From the NCBI GenBank assembly GCA_050309775.1, contig JBNRMV010000015.1, positions 62,001 through 126,000 of the forward strand: a stretch of 64,000 nucleotides of DNA. The letters run 5' to 3'. This DNA comes from DTU072 sp050309775. Its GTDB lineage: Bacteria; Bacillota; Clostridia; Christensenellales; DTU072. Positions 34,455 to 42,408 of this stretch are shown here, piece after piece. Below the pieces are notes generated by a model. It searched no databases. It had not been told where the DNA came from and worked only from the letters and a program-made list of their open reading frames with translations. A program made the position numbers and the translations under genes. Each line of letters begins with the position of its first letter. Position 1 is the first letter of the stretch.

Positions 34455-35200
34455 TTTCAACCAAAGCAATAATTATATCAAATAAGAATTTGTCATGCGA
34501 CATTTTTCGCATTGTGCTTGCCATAGAAAAAATGCCGCCAATTCAGTGCGGACAATTTGTTATGATAGATTGCGACGCAGATGGTTTGTTGCTGAAAAGA
34601 CCCATAAGCATACACGATTTTGACGACACTTCCGTCACACTGCTTTATCAGGCGGTAGGTAAAGGCACGACAGCGCTTTCAAAAATGAAAGAGGGTGAAT
34701 ACACCGACATAATTTTGCCGCTGGGCAAGGGCTTTGAAATTAAGGGCTACAAGCATATTGCGCTTGTCGGCGGAGGATTGGGAATATTTCCGCTTTACTC
34801 CGTCATAAAGCAACACCCACAGTTGAAGTTTTCGGCATATCTGGGCGCAAAAGACAAGGCGCGTTTTGTATGCGTTGACGGCTTTGAAAAAAGTTGTCAC
34901 TGCGTCAGACTGGCAACTGACGATGGCAGCGCAGGAGAAAAAGCCTTTATAACAGATTTATTGAAAGAGGATTTGAAAAAAAGCGCATTTGACGCCATAT
35001 TTGCATGCGGACCAAGACCCATGCTATCGGCGCTTAAAAGTGTAACTAAGGATACCCAAATACCCGTTTATGTGTCAATGGAAGAGCGCATGGGCTGCGG
35101 CTTCGGCGCCTGTCTTACATGCACCTGCAAAACCGTGGACGGCAACAAAAGAGTGTGCGCTGACGGACCTGTTTTTTCAATTGATGAGGTGATATTGTGA
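34451..35200 (+). CDS. pyrK: Dihydroorotate dehydrogenase B, electron-transfer subunit
   Basis: This 249-residue flavoprotein passes electrons from PyrD to NAD+. It has the FAD-binding RPISIHD motif, an NAD-domain glycine loop (HIALVGGGLGIFPLYSV) and a C-terminal 2Fe-2S Cys set in GCGFGACLTCTCKTVDG followed by KRVC. It works in a heterotetramer with the class 1B PyrD encoded next, which starts by a GTGA overlap with its stop. Its presence shows that the dihydroorotate dehydrogenase is the NAD-linked type. Confidence 0.95.
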   Translation: MISTKAIIISNKNLSCDIFRIVLAIEKMPPIQCGQFVMIDCDADGLLLKRPISIHDFDDTSVTLLYQAVGKGTTALSKMKEGEYTDIILPLGKGFEIKGYKHIALVGGGLGIFPLYSVIKQHPQLKFSAYLGAKDKARFVCVDGFEKSCHCVRLATDDGSAGEKAFITDLLKEDLKKSAFDAIFACGPRPMLSALKSVTKDTQIPVYVSMEERMGCGFGACLTCTCKTVDGNKRVCADGPVFSIDEVIL

Positions 35201-36105
35201 GTCGACTTTTGACCCAAATAAACGGAGTAAACCTAAAAAACCCTGTCATTTGCGCCAGCGGCACTTTCAATTTTGGTGAGGAGTTTAAGCCGTTTTTTGC
35301 GCTTTCAAGATTGGGCGGCATATCGCTGAAAGGGCTTACGCTGGAAAAAAGAGAGGGCAACGACAGCCCGCGGATAGCAGAAACCTATGGCGGAATCATA
35401 AACAGCGTCGGCTTGCAAAACCCCGGCTTGGACAGTTTTTTGAAGGATTATTTGCCGTCATTGACAAAAGAAGGCACGGTTTTCATTGCTAACATAGCCG
35501 GCAATACCGCTGAAGAATACTGCGAAATGGCAAGAAGGCTGTCCCATTCGGAAATTGATATAATCGAACTTAATATAAGCTGCCCAAATGTAAAACAAGG
35601 CGGTTTGGCATTCGGCACACAACCCAAAGGTATAGAAAGCATAGTTTCAAGCGTAAAGCGGTATTGCAAAAAGCCGCTTATGGTCAAGCTGACGCCCAAT
35701 GTTGCCGACATTGCAGAGAATGCGCTTGCGGCAGAGGCAGGCGGCGCCGATAGCATATCGCTCATAAACACCATAAAAGCCATGGCTATTGACATAAAAT
35801 CGCAAAAACCCATATTAGCCAATGTAATTGGCGGACTTAGCGGCAGAGCAATAAAACCCATTGCACTGCGTATGGTCTATGAATGCGCAAAGGTCGTCAA
35901 AGTGCCGATAATCGGTATGGGCGGCATTTTTACAACAGAAGACGCCATTGAATTTATGTTGGCAGGAGCGTCGGCGGTACAGGTCGGCACGGCAAACATA
36001 ATAAACCCCATGGCAGCCGTAGAAATCATTGATGGACTGGAGGAGTATTGCTGCCAAAACAACATAAAGAACATAAAAGAAATTGTCGGAGGACTGCGGA
36101 TATGA
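35197..36105 (+). CDS. pyrD: Dihydroorotate dehydrogenase B (NAD+), catalytic subunit
   Basis: This 302-residue FMN protein oxidises dihydroorotate to orotate. The class 1B active site uses Cys in ELNISCPNVKQGG; NSVGLQNPG, LVKLTPNVADI-like (MVKLTPNVADIAE) and IGMGGIFTTEDAIEFMLAGA are FMN/substrate segments. The start is GTG at 35197, overlapping the pyrK stop. The stop overlaps the pyrE start by ATGA. Confidence 0.96.
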   Translation: MSRLLTQINGVNLKNPVICASGTFNFGEEFKPFFALSRLGGISLKGLTLEKREGNDSPRIAETYGGIINSVGLQNPGLDSFLKDYLPSLTKEGTVFIANIAGNTAEEYCEMARRLSHSEIDIIELNISCPNVKQGGLAFGTQPKGIESIVSSVKRYCKKPLMVKLTPNVADIAENALAAEAGGADSISLINTIKAMAIDIKSQKPILANVIGGLSGRAIKPIALRMVYECAKVVKVPIIGMGGIFTTEDAIEFMLAGASAVQVGTANIINPMAAVEIIDGLEEYCCQNNIKNIKEIVGGLRI

Positions 36106-36677
36106 CAGATAAAGAAATGTTACAGATTTTTGAAAAAACAGGCGGATTGCTGTCGGGACATTTTTTATTAACCAGCGGCAGGCACAGCAAAAAATATATG
36201 CAGTGCGCAAAACTGTTCATGTACCCAGAATATAGCGAAGTGCTTTGCGCCGAGCTTGCAAAAAAGCTGTCGCCGCTGGATATAGAATGCGTGACATCTC
36301 CGGCTGTCGGCGGCATAATAATGGGCTATGCCGTAGCCAAGCACCTCAACAAGAAGAATATTTTTGCCGAAAGAGAAAACAATACTATGTGTTTTCGCAG
36401 AGGTTTTGAAATAAAAAAAGGCGAACGCTGCGTGGTTGTCGAAGATGTTGTGACGACGGGCGGTTCGGTTAAGGAAGTAATATCATTGGTAAAGGAGCAT
36501 GGCGGCGAGGTTGTGGCAGTGGCTTCAATTGTTGACAGAAGCGGCGGCAAAGTAGATTTTGGCGTACCGTTTTATTCGCTGCTTTCAATGGACATAACCT
36601 CGTATGATGCAGCAGACTGCCCGATATGCAAACAAGGCTTGCCGCTTGTCAAACCGGGAAGCAGAAAGATTTTATAA
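36102..36677 (+). CDS. pyrE: Orotate phosphoribosyltransferase
   Basis: This 191-residue enzyme adds ribose phosphate to orotate. The PRPP-binding loop is CVVVEDVVTTGGSVKEV and SGRHSKKYMQCAKL is the N-terminal substrate segment; the DCPICKQGLPLVKPGSR ending is typical of the longer Gram-positive type. ATG 36102 overlaps the pyrD stop and has GGAGG 9 nt upstream; the in-frame start at 36048 would run far into pyrD. It is the last gene of the pyr operon and ends 5 nt before the convergent rqcH, with no visible terminator. Confidence 0.95.
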   Translation: MTDKEMLQIFEKTGGLLSGHFLLTSGRHSKKYMQCAKLFMYPEYSEVLCAELAKKLSPLDIECVTSPAVGGIIMGYAVAKHLNKKNIFAERENNTMCFRRGFEIKKGERCVVVEDVVTTGGSVKEVISLVKEHGGEVVAVASIVDRSGGKVDFGVPFYSLLSMDITSYDAADCPICKQGLPLVKPGSRKIL

Positions 36678-36682
36678 ACGAA

Positions 36683-38338
36683 CTAATTTAATTTTGGTTG
36701 AACGACGATTGTTTTGAAATCGGTATATGTCACCAGACCGGGAACGCCGCTTTTGTGGCGTTTTACATTTTTGCGCAATGTATAATCAATTTCGGCCTTC
36801 GGGCTGTCCTTTGTTTCTGAAAAGTACGCGCAGAGTTCGGCGGCTCTTTGCAGTACTTCGGCGGTAACTTTGCCCTTTATGATTGTGTGCGCTCCGTGAT
36901 AATTCTTGGCATGCAGCCAAAGGTCGTTTGATGAGGCAATGCCAAAAGTAACAGCGTTGTTTTGTATGTTGTTTTTGCCGACATAAATATCGGCTCCTTC
37001 AAAAACTATATGCAGGGGAGCCGATGGCTGAACCTTTTTTTGTCTTTTGGGAAGGGAAATTTTTCTGCCGTCAACGGCATGCAGTTCTGCCAAAATTTCC
37101 TGATACTCCTGACGGGTGTCCGAACTTTTTATTGCGGCGGCAAGCGTTTTCAAGTATTCTCGCTGCAGGTACTGTATTTCCAGTTGTTGCAAAGATATCT
37201 CTTTTGCTTTTTTTAGTTTTGAGTAGCGCTTGAAATATGCCTGAGCATTTTTGTTGGGGGTCAACAATTCATCAAGCGGAATGACAGCTTCGGCATTGTT
37301 GTCATAAAAGTTCTGGCAGACAAGCGTTTTGTCGCCCTTTTTCATGCGGAAAAGATTTGACAAAATAAGTTCGCCGTAAATCCGCAGCGTGTCGGCTTTT
37401 TCGCATTCCTCCAGTTTGGCGGTATGGTCGGCAATGCGTCTTTCTGTCCTGTTTTGCAGTCGGCTCAACAATGCCGTCAGTTGTTTTGTGTTGGCTTTTT
37501 TGCGTATTTCCGCGTCTTTATTTTGATAAAAAGCGTCCAACACCTCATTCAAAGTCGGGAAAGACACATATTGTCCCTTTTTGCTTAGGTACGGAGTGAT
37601 ATAAAAATCCGCAGCAATGTCCTTTTCGTCATAGCGTATGCAAGGCAAAAAGTCCTTTGAAGAAAATATGTCAAGAAAATCGCTAATGATAGAATAGGGG
37701 TCGTCGGCACTCCTTGCGATGATTTCCTTGGCGGTATCCTTGGAAATGCCGCTGATATTTTCAAGCAAAAACTTTTCGTCAAACTGCCGTTTGTCCACAA
37801 AAAGCGCAGATAATGCCGCAGTATCATTCAGCGTTATGCGGTTTTGCGGCGGCGTGCGATATTTTGCATTCGGCAGTATAGGGCGCTCCGGGTTTTGGTC
37901 TATATTTATTCTTTTTATGGCGTCGACAATGAGAAAATTTGCATCGGTAAGTATTGTATTGCTGTATCTGCCCATTTGTTCGGCAAGCAAATAAAATTGA
38001 GTTTTGTCGCCCATTTCGTTGCGTGAGAGTATTTCAATCTTTATTATTCTGTCGGAATTCAAAAGAGAAACGCCTTGAATTATGCCGCCGCCGATAAGTT
38101 TGCGCAGCAGCATGCAAAAAGCAGAGGCAGAAAGGGGGTTTTCTTTCTTTTGCGCCGTAAGGTGAAGTCTGGGCAAATGGGCATTTGCGCTTATGAGCAG
38201 CGTTTGCGCGCCATTCTTTTTTATTGTCAAAGTCAGCTCGTCGCTTTCGGGCTGATATATCTTTTCTATTTTGCCGCCGCTTATGTCGCTGTCCAACTCA
38301 TGGCACAGGGCGGAAAGAGTTATTACATCATTTGGCAT
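36683..38338 (-). CDS. rqcH: RqcH (NFACT/Rqc2 homologue), ribosome-associated quality control
   Basis: This 551-residue protein binds stalled 50S-peptidyl-tRNA and recruits tRNA-Ala to add alanine tails. The N-terminal NFACT-N domain starts ALCHELDSDISGGKIEKIYQ and has TLTIKKNG. Two HhH elements and a coiled coil follow (about 350-430), then the NFACT-R domain with GKNNIQNNAVTF and SSNDLWLHAKNYHGAHTII. The start is MPNDVIT at 38338, matching the family N-terminus. The longer upstream reading frame crosses the promoter and is rejected. The ATG sits 6 nt after TATAAT with no ribosome binding site, so the mRNA is probably leaderless. It is divergent from the DUF512 gene. Confidence 0.93.
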   Translation of the reverse strand: MPNDVITLSALCHELDSDISGGKIEKIYQPESDELTLTIKKNGAQTLLISANAHLPRLHLTAQKKENPLSASAFCMLLRKLIGGGIIQGVSLLNSDRIIKIEILSRNEMGDKTQFYLLAEQMGRYSNTILTDANFLIVDAIKRINIDQNPERPILPNAKYRTPPQNRITLNDTAALSALFVDKRQFDEKFLLENISGISKDTAKEIIARSADDPYSIISDFLDIFSSKDFLPCIRYDEKDIAADFYITPYLSKKGQYVSFPTLNEVLDAFYQNKDAEIRKKANTKQLTALLSRLQNRTERRIADHTAKLEECEKADTLRIYGELILSNLFRMKKGDKTLVCQNFYDNNAEAVIPLDELLTPNKNAQAYFKRYSKLKKAKEISLQQLEIQYLQREYLKTLAAAIKSSDTRQEYQEILAELHAVDGRKISLPKRQKKVQPSAPLHIVFEGADIYVGKNNIQNNAVTFGIASSNDLWLHAKNYHGAHTIIKGKVTAEVLQRAAELCAYFSETKDSPKAEIDYTLRKNVKRHKSGVPGLVTYTDFKTIVVQPKLN

Positions 38339-38344
38339 ACCGTA

Positions 38345-38373
38345 ATTATACTTTCCATGCCGGCAATAGTCAA
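38345..38373 (-). promoter_or_regulatory. Promoter of rqcH, placing +1 at the start codon
   Basis: Read on the minus strand: TTGACT (38373-38368), a 17-nt spacer, TATAAT (38350-38345), then TACGGT and ATG at 38338. The expected +1 is the A of ATG. Confidence 0.85.
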
Positions 38374-38415
38374 CCTTAGCGCCAATAAATAGTTGTGCGC
38401 GGTAGTTAGGATTAT

Positions 38416-38444
38416 TTGACTTTATTAAGGAAATAGGTAATAAT
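38416..38444 (+). promoter_or_regulatory. Promoter of the DUF512 gene, placing +1 at the start codon
   Basis: TTGACT (38416-38421), a 17-nt spacer, AATAAT (38439-38444; TAATAA one base earlier is an alternative), then AAATCT and ATG 38451. AAGGA lies more than 15 nt upstream of the ATG, too far to serve. Confidence 0.75.
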
Positions 38445-38450
38445 AAATCT

Positions 38451-39731
38451 ATGGCAAAGGTAACAAGCGTAAATCCGCAGGGAGTATTATACGGCAAAAT
38501 AAAAGTGGGCGAACAGGTGACGGCTTTTGACGGCAGACCCTTTGCCGACATTCTCGACTATATCTATGCCGACGCAAACGAAAAGTGCAAGTTGACGGTT
38601 GTCGACAAGTCCGGAAAAGAGAGAGAAGTGCTTGCCAAAAAATTCTTTGGCGGCGACACAATGGGGCTGGAATTTGACGAAAGCATCGAAATATCCCCAA
38701 AAGAGTGCAGCAACAACTGTATTTTTTGTTTTGTCAATCAACTGCCAAAAGGACTGCGCGACACGCTTTATATAAAAGACGATGACTATCGGTTGTCTTT
38801 TATCAGCGGCAGTTACATAACCTGCACAAACCTTTCGGAAAGCGACATACAAAGAATAATCGAATACAAACTTTCCCCACTATATATTTCGGTGCATGCC
38901 ACAGATGCGGAACTGCGCAAGCGCATACTAGGTATCAAAAGAGCCTCCGACCAAATGGAAATTATAAGGCGGCTGACCGATAACGGCATCGCAATTCATG
39001 CGCAAATTGTGTTGGTGCCTGATGTCAATGACAATGAGCATCTGCAAAAATCCCTTCAGGACCTGTATGACGCAAAAATAGAAAGCGTTGCCATAGTGCC
39101 GGTAGGGCTGACAAGTCACAGAGAGGGGCAGCCGAACATTCGGGCTGTCAATAAAAAAGACGCAGAGAAAGCCATAGATGTGGCAGAGGCTTTTTATGAA
39201 AAGCACCCGTTCTTTTGCTTTGCCGCCGACGAACTGTATCAAAAGGCAGGCAGGGAAGTAAAAGACAGCGGCTATTATGGAGATTATCCGCAAATTGAGA
39301 ACGGAGTCGGGCTGATAGCAAAGTTCCTTGACGAAACAAAAGAGGCGCTTGATTATGCGCCAAAAAAACTGTCAAAAAGCGTTGGCGTTATTACCGGAGT
39401 AAGCGGCAAAGATACCATGTTGAGAGTAAAAAAACTGCTTGAAAGCCGTTGGAAAGGCTTCAAAATGGATATATATCCCATTGCGAATACTTTTTTCGGC
39501 AATAGTGTGACCGTTACGGGGCTGGTGACGGCAACAGATATTCTGAAAAGTCTTGAAGGCGCGCCGCTTGCTGAAGAATTGATTATTCCTTCAGTTATGC
39601 TTAAAGAATTTGATACTGTTTTTCTTGACGGTATCAGCGTAATAGAGCTTTCCAAGAGGCTGAAAAGAAAAATAATAGTCAGCGCCGTAACAGGCGATTG
39701 TTTTTTGGACACAATAATATATGGAGAATAA
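38451..39731 (+). CDS. DUF512 radical SAM protein with N-terminal PDZ-like domain
   Basis: This 426-residue protein has a short PDZ-like start (VNPQGVLYGKIKVGEQVTAFDGRPF) and a radical SAM cluster motif C86-x3-C90-x2-C93 (CSNNCIFC), then the family hallmark FVNQLPKGLRDTLYIKDDDY and SFISGSYITCTNLSE. The C-terminal DUF512 part follows (VGVITGVSGKDTMLRVKKLL and NTFFGNSVTVTGLVTATDI). The biochemical function of this family is not established. It sits 3 nt before der, a linkage seen in other clostridia. The start lacks a ribosome binding site and lies 6 nt after the -10 box. Confidence 0.92.
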   Translation: MAKVTSVNPQGVLYGKIKVGEQVTAFDGRPFADILDYIYADANEKCKLTVVDKSGKEREVLAKKFFGGDTMGLEFDESIEISPKECSNNCIFCFVNQLPKGLRDTLYIKDDDYRLSFISGSYITCTNLSESDIQRIIEYKLSPLYISVHATDAELRKRILGIKRASDQMEIIRRLTDNGIAIHAQIVLVPDVNDNEHLQKSLQDLYDAKIESVAIVPVGLTSHREGQPNIRAVNKKDAEKAIDVAEAFYEKHPFFCFAADELYQKAGREVKDSGYYGDYPQIENGVGLIAKFLDETKEALDYAPKKLSKSVGVITGVSGKDTMLRVKKLLESRWKGFKMDIYPIANTFFGNSVTVTGLVTATDILKSLEGAPLAEELIIPSVMLKEFDTVFLDGISVIELSKRLKRKIIVSAVTGDCFLDTIIYGE

Positions 39732-39734
39732 AGA

Positions 39735-41060
39735 ATGACAAAACCACTTGTCGCCATAGTCGGCAGACCAAATGTAGGGAAATCTACCTTCTTTAACAGA
39801 ATGGCGGGCAAAAGAATAAGCATAGTAAAAGATGTTCCGGGAGTGACAAGGGACAGGATTTATACCGATGCCGAATGGTGCGGTTATGAATTCACCATGG
39901 TAGATACCGGCGGCATAGAAATTCACAGTCAGGACACAATGTGGGTCCACATAAAAAAACAGGCTGAACTGGCGGTTGAGCTTGCAGATGTAATATTATT
40001 CATTGTTGACGGACAGCAGGGCGTTATGGCAGATGATTATGATGTAGCGAACATGCTGCGAATGTCAAATAAGCCCATTGTACTTGCAGTAAATAAGATA
40101 GACAACCAAAAAATGAATATGTTTTATGACTTCTATCAGTTGGGCATCGGCGACCCTATTCCCATTTCCGCAGAACTTGGGCTGAATCTTGGCGACTTGC
40201 TTGACGAAGTAGTAAAAAATCTTAAAAAGAAAGAGCCTTCAGACGCGCCGCGTACGGAAGATGAGCCGATAAAAATTGCCGTTGTCGGCAAGCCAAATGC
40301 CGGCAAATCTTCGCTTGTCAACAAGCTGCTGGGATATGAAAGGACGATAGTCACCGACATAGCCGGTACGACAAGAGATTCCATTGATACGCCGTTCAGC
40401 GTAGACGGACAGAATTATATAATTATCGACACCGCAGGTTTGCGCAAAAAAAGCAAGGTAAACGAAGATGTCGAATATTACAGCAACATAAGAAGCATAG
40501 ACGCCATAAGACGCGCCGATGTCGTAGCCATCGTTGTCGATGCCAGCGAGGACATAAGCGAGCAAGATGTCAGGATATGCGGAATTGTGCACGAAAGCCG
40601 CAAGCCCTCTGTCATAGTCATGAACAAGTGGGACACTATCGAAAAGGACACTTTCACCATAAACAGATACAATGACATATTGAAAGAATCGCTGAAGTTT
40701 ATGGACTATTTCAAGCCGCTTTATATAAGCGCGCTGACAGGGAAGAGGGTAAATCAAGTGCTTGGAACTCTCAATGAAGTTTACCAAAAGGCGTCCCAAA
40801 GAATAGCGACAGGTATACTAAACAATGTTTTGCATGACGCAATAGCCATGAACGACCCACCCACAAAAAACGGTAAAAAGCTCAAGATATATTTTATCAC
40901 GCAAATTTCCACAAATCCGCCGACATTTGTGCTGTTCGTCAATGACCCCCTAATTATGCATTTTTCATACAAAAGATATATCGAAAATGCATTACGTAAG
41001 GCGTTTGATTTTTCAGGAACGCCCATTCAACTTATCATTCGTGACAAAAAAGAAATGTAA
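39735..41060 (+). CDS. der: Ribosome-associated GTPase Der (EngA)
   Basis: This 441-residue essential 50S assembly factor has two tandem GTPase domains. The first has GRPNVGKST, DTGG and NKID; the second (about 180-345) has GKPNAGKSS, DTAGLRKK and NKWD. A KH-like C-terminal domain follows (THFSYKRYIENALRK-type end). GGAG lies 8 nt before ATG 39735. It is co-transcribed with the DUF512 gene and followed 12 nt later by the aminotransferase gene. Confidence 0.96.
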   Translation: MTKPLVAIVGRPNVGKSTFFNRMAGKRISIVKDVPGVTRDRIYTDAEWCGYEFTMVDTGGIEIHSQDTMWVHIKKQAELAVELADVILFIVDGQQGVMADDYDVANMLRMSNKPIVLAVNKIDNQKMNMFYDFYQLGIGDPIPISAELGLNLGDLLDEVVKNLKKKEPSDAPRTEDEPIKIAVVGKPNAGKSSLVNKLLGYERTIVTDIAGTTRDSIDTPFSVDGQNYIIIDTAGLRKKSKVNEDVEYYSNIRSIDAIRRADVVAIVVDASEDISEQDVRICGIVHESRKPSVIVMNKWDTIEKDTFTINRYNDILKESLKFMDYFKPLYISALTGKRVNQVLGTLNEVYQKASQRIATGILNNVLHDAIAMNDPPTKNGKKLKIYFITQISTNPPTFVLFVNDPLIMHFSYKRYIENALRKAFDFSGTPIQLIIRDKKEM

Positions 41061-41072
41061 AGGAGACACTAT

Positions 41073-42308
41073 ATGCAAAGCCAAACAAAAATTCTTCTTG
41101 CCGAACAAATGCAAAAGTACAACCGTTTCAAGGATATGGGCTTGACGCTGGACATGTCAAGAGGCAAGCCCTGCAAAGAACAACTTGACCTATCCCTAGG
41201 ACTTTTGGACATTCTAAGCAGCAAAACCACAGATTTCAGCAAACCAGATTATCGCAATTATGGACTTACTGACGGCATTCCCGAAGCAAAAAGTTTCTTT
41301 GCGGAGCTTTGCGGAGTCTTTGCCGAAGAAATAATGGTGCTGGGCAATGCCAGTCTGAATATTATGTATGACACAATCCAAAGAGGAATGCAATTCGGAT
41401 TTTTGGGCAATCCGCCCATGTCAACGCAAGGCAAGCTGAAATGGCTTTGTCCTGTTCCCGGTTATGACAGACATTTTGCCATAACACAACTATTTGGCTT
41501 TGAAATGATAAATATCCCCATGAAATCCGATGGTCCGGACATGGATATGATAGAAAAACTTGTTGCGGAGGACGAAAGCATCAAGGGCATATGGTGTGTG
41601 CCGAAGTACTCCAATCCGCAAGGAATGATATATTCTGACGCCACAGTAAAGAGAATGGCAGCGCTGTCACCAAAAGCAAAGGACTTCAGAATTTATTGGG
41701 ACAATGCATATATGATTCACCATCTCGGGGAGGATACTCCGCTTCTTAACCTGCTGAACGAAGCTAAAAAGAACGGCAAGCAGGACATGGTGTTTATGTT
41801 TGGCTCAACCTCAAAAATAACCTTTGCAGGCGCAGGCGTGTCATTTATGTGCGCTAGCAAATCAAATCTTGATTATTTGCGAAAGCTCATGAACATACAG
41901 TCTATCGGTCCGGACAAACTCAATCAGCTTGCGCATGTGCGCTTTTTCGGTACGGTGGAGAAACTTATGGAACATATGCAAAAGCATGCCGACATACTTA
42001 AACCAAAGTTTGATACCGTAGAAAGGATACTTACTGAAGAATTGGCAGGTTTTGCGTTGTGGCTGAGACCTACCGGCGGATATTTTGTCAGCTGCGAACT
42101 GAAAGAGGGAACGGCAAAAAGAACTGTTGAGCTTGCGCGGCAAGCCGGCGTTATATTTACTCCGGCAGGAGCAACATATCCCTATGGCAACGACCCTAAG
42201 GACAGCAACATAAGGATTGCCCCGACCTTGCCGCCGATATTTGAATTGGAGCTGGCAATGCAGGTGTTTGCTTGCTGCGCAAAAATTGCTTATTACGAAA
42301 AACTATAA
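41073..42308 (+). CDS. Aspartate aminotransferase, class Ic (PF12897-like)
   Basis: This 411-residue PLP enzyme has the PLP lysine at K248 (FGSTSKITFAGAG). The N-terminus (LTLDMSRGKPCKEQLDLS) and the KYSNPQGMIYSD segment are those of the unusual class Ic aminotransferases described from Corynebacterium AspB and annotated as Aminotran_MocR. It lacks a DNA-binding domain. It would interconvert aspartate/2-oxoglutarate and oxaloacetate/glutamate, supplying aspartate to the lysine and pyrimidine pathways encoded nearby. AAAGGAG precedes ATG 41073. A terminator follows, so it ends the DUF512-der transcript. Confidence 0.9.
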   Translation: MQSQTKILLAEQMQKYNRFKDMGLTLDMSRGKPCKEQLDLSLGLLDILSSKTTDFSKPDYRNYGLTDGIPEAKSFFAELCGVFAEEIMVLGNASLNIMYDTIQRGMQFGFLGNPPMSTQGKLKWLCPVPGYDRHFAITQLFGFEMINIPMKSDGPDMDMIEKLVAEDESIKGIWCVPKYSNPQGMIYSDATVKRMAALSPKAKDFRIYWDNAYMIHHLGEDTPLLNLLNEAKKNGKQDMVFMFGSTSKITFAGAGVSFMCASKSNLDYLRKLMNIQSIGPDKLNQLAHVRFFGTVEKLMEHMQKHADILKPKFDTVERILTEELAGFALWLRPTGGYFVSCELKEGTAKRTVELARQAGVIFTPAGATYPYGNDPKDSNIRIAPTLPPIFELELAMQVFACCAKIAYYEKL

Positions 42309-42330
42309 GGTACTATATTAAAGCAAAAGA

Positions 42331-42361
42331 AAGGGGCAAAAGTGTTTTGCTCCTTTTTTTG
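42331..42361 (+). terminator. Terminator after the aminotransferase gene
   Basis: GGGGCAAAA and TTTTGCTCC pair (one G-U) around a 3-nt loop, followed by T residues. Confidence 0.85.
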
Positions 42362-42373
42362 TCAAATCTGCTA

Positions 42374-42402
42374 TTGAAAAAACCTTACCTATGGGCTATA
42401 AT
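42374..42402 (+). promoter_or_regulatory. Promoter of nadD-yqeK, placing +1 at the start codon
   Basis: TTGAAA (42374-42379), a 17-nt spacer, TATAAT (42397-42402), then AAAGCT and ATG 42409. The in-frame ATG at 42391 lies in the spacer, just before the -10 box, and cannot be on this transcript. Confidence 0.88.
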
Positions 42403-42408
42403 AAAGCT

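Noticed and set aside
38339..38551. Longer rqcH start giving a 622-residue protein
   Set aside because: The extension crosses the promoter, overlaps the divergent DUF512 gene, and the family N-terminus aligns with MPNDVIT.
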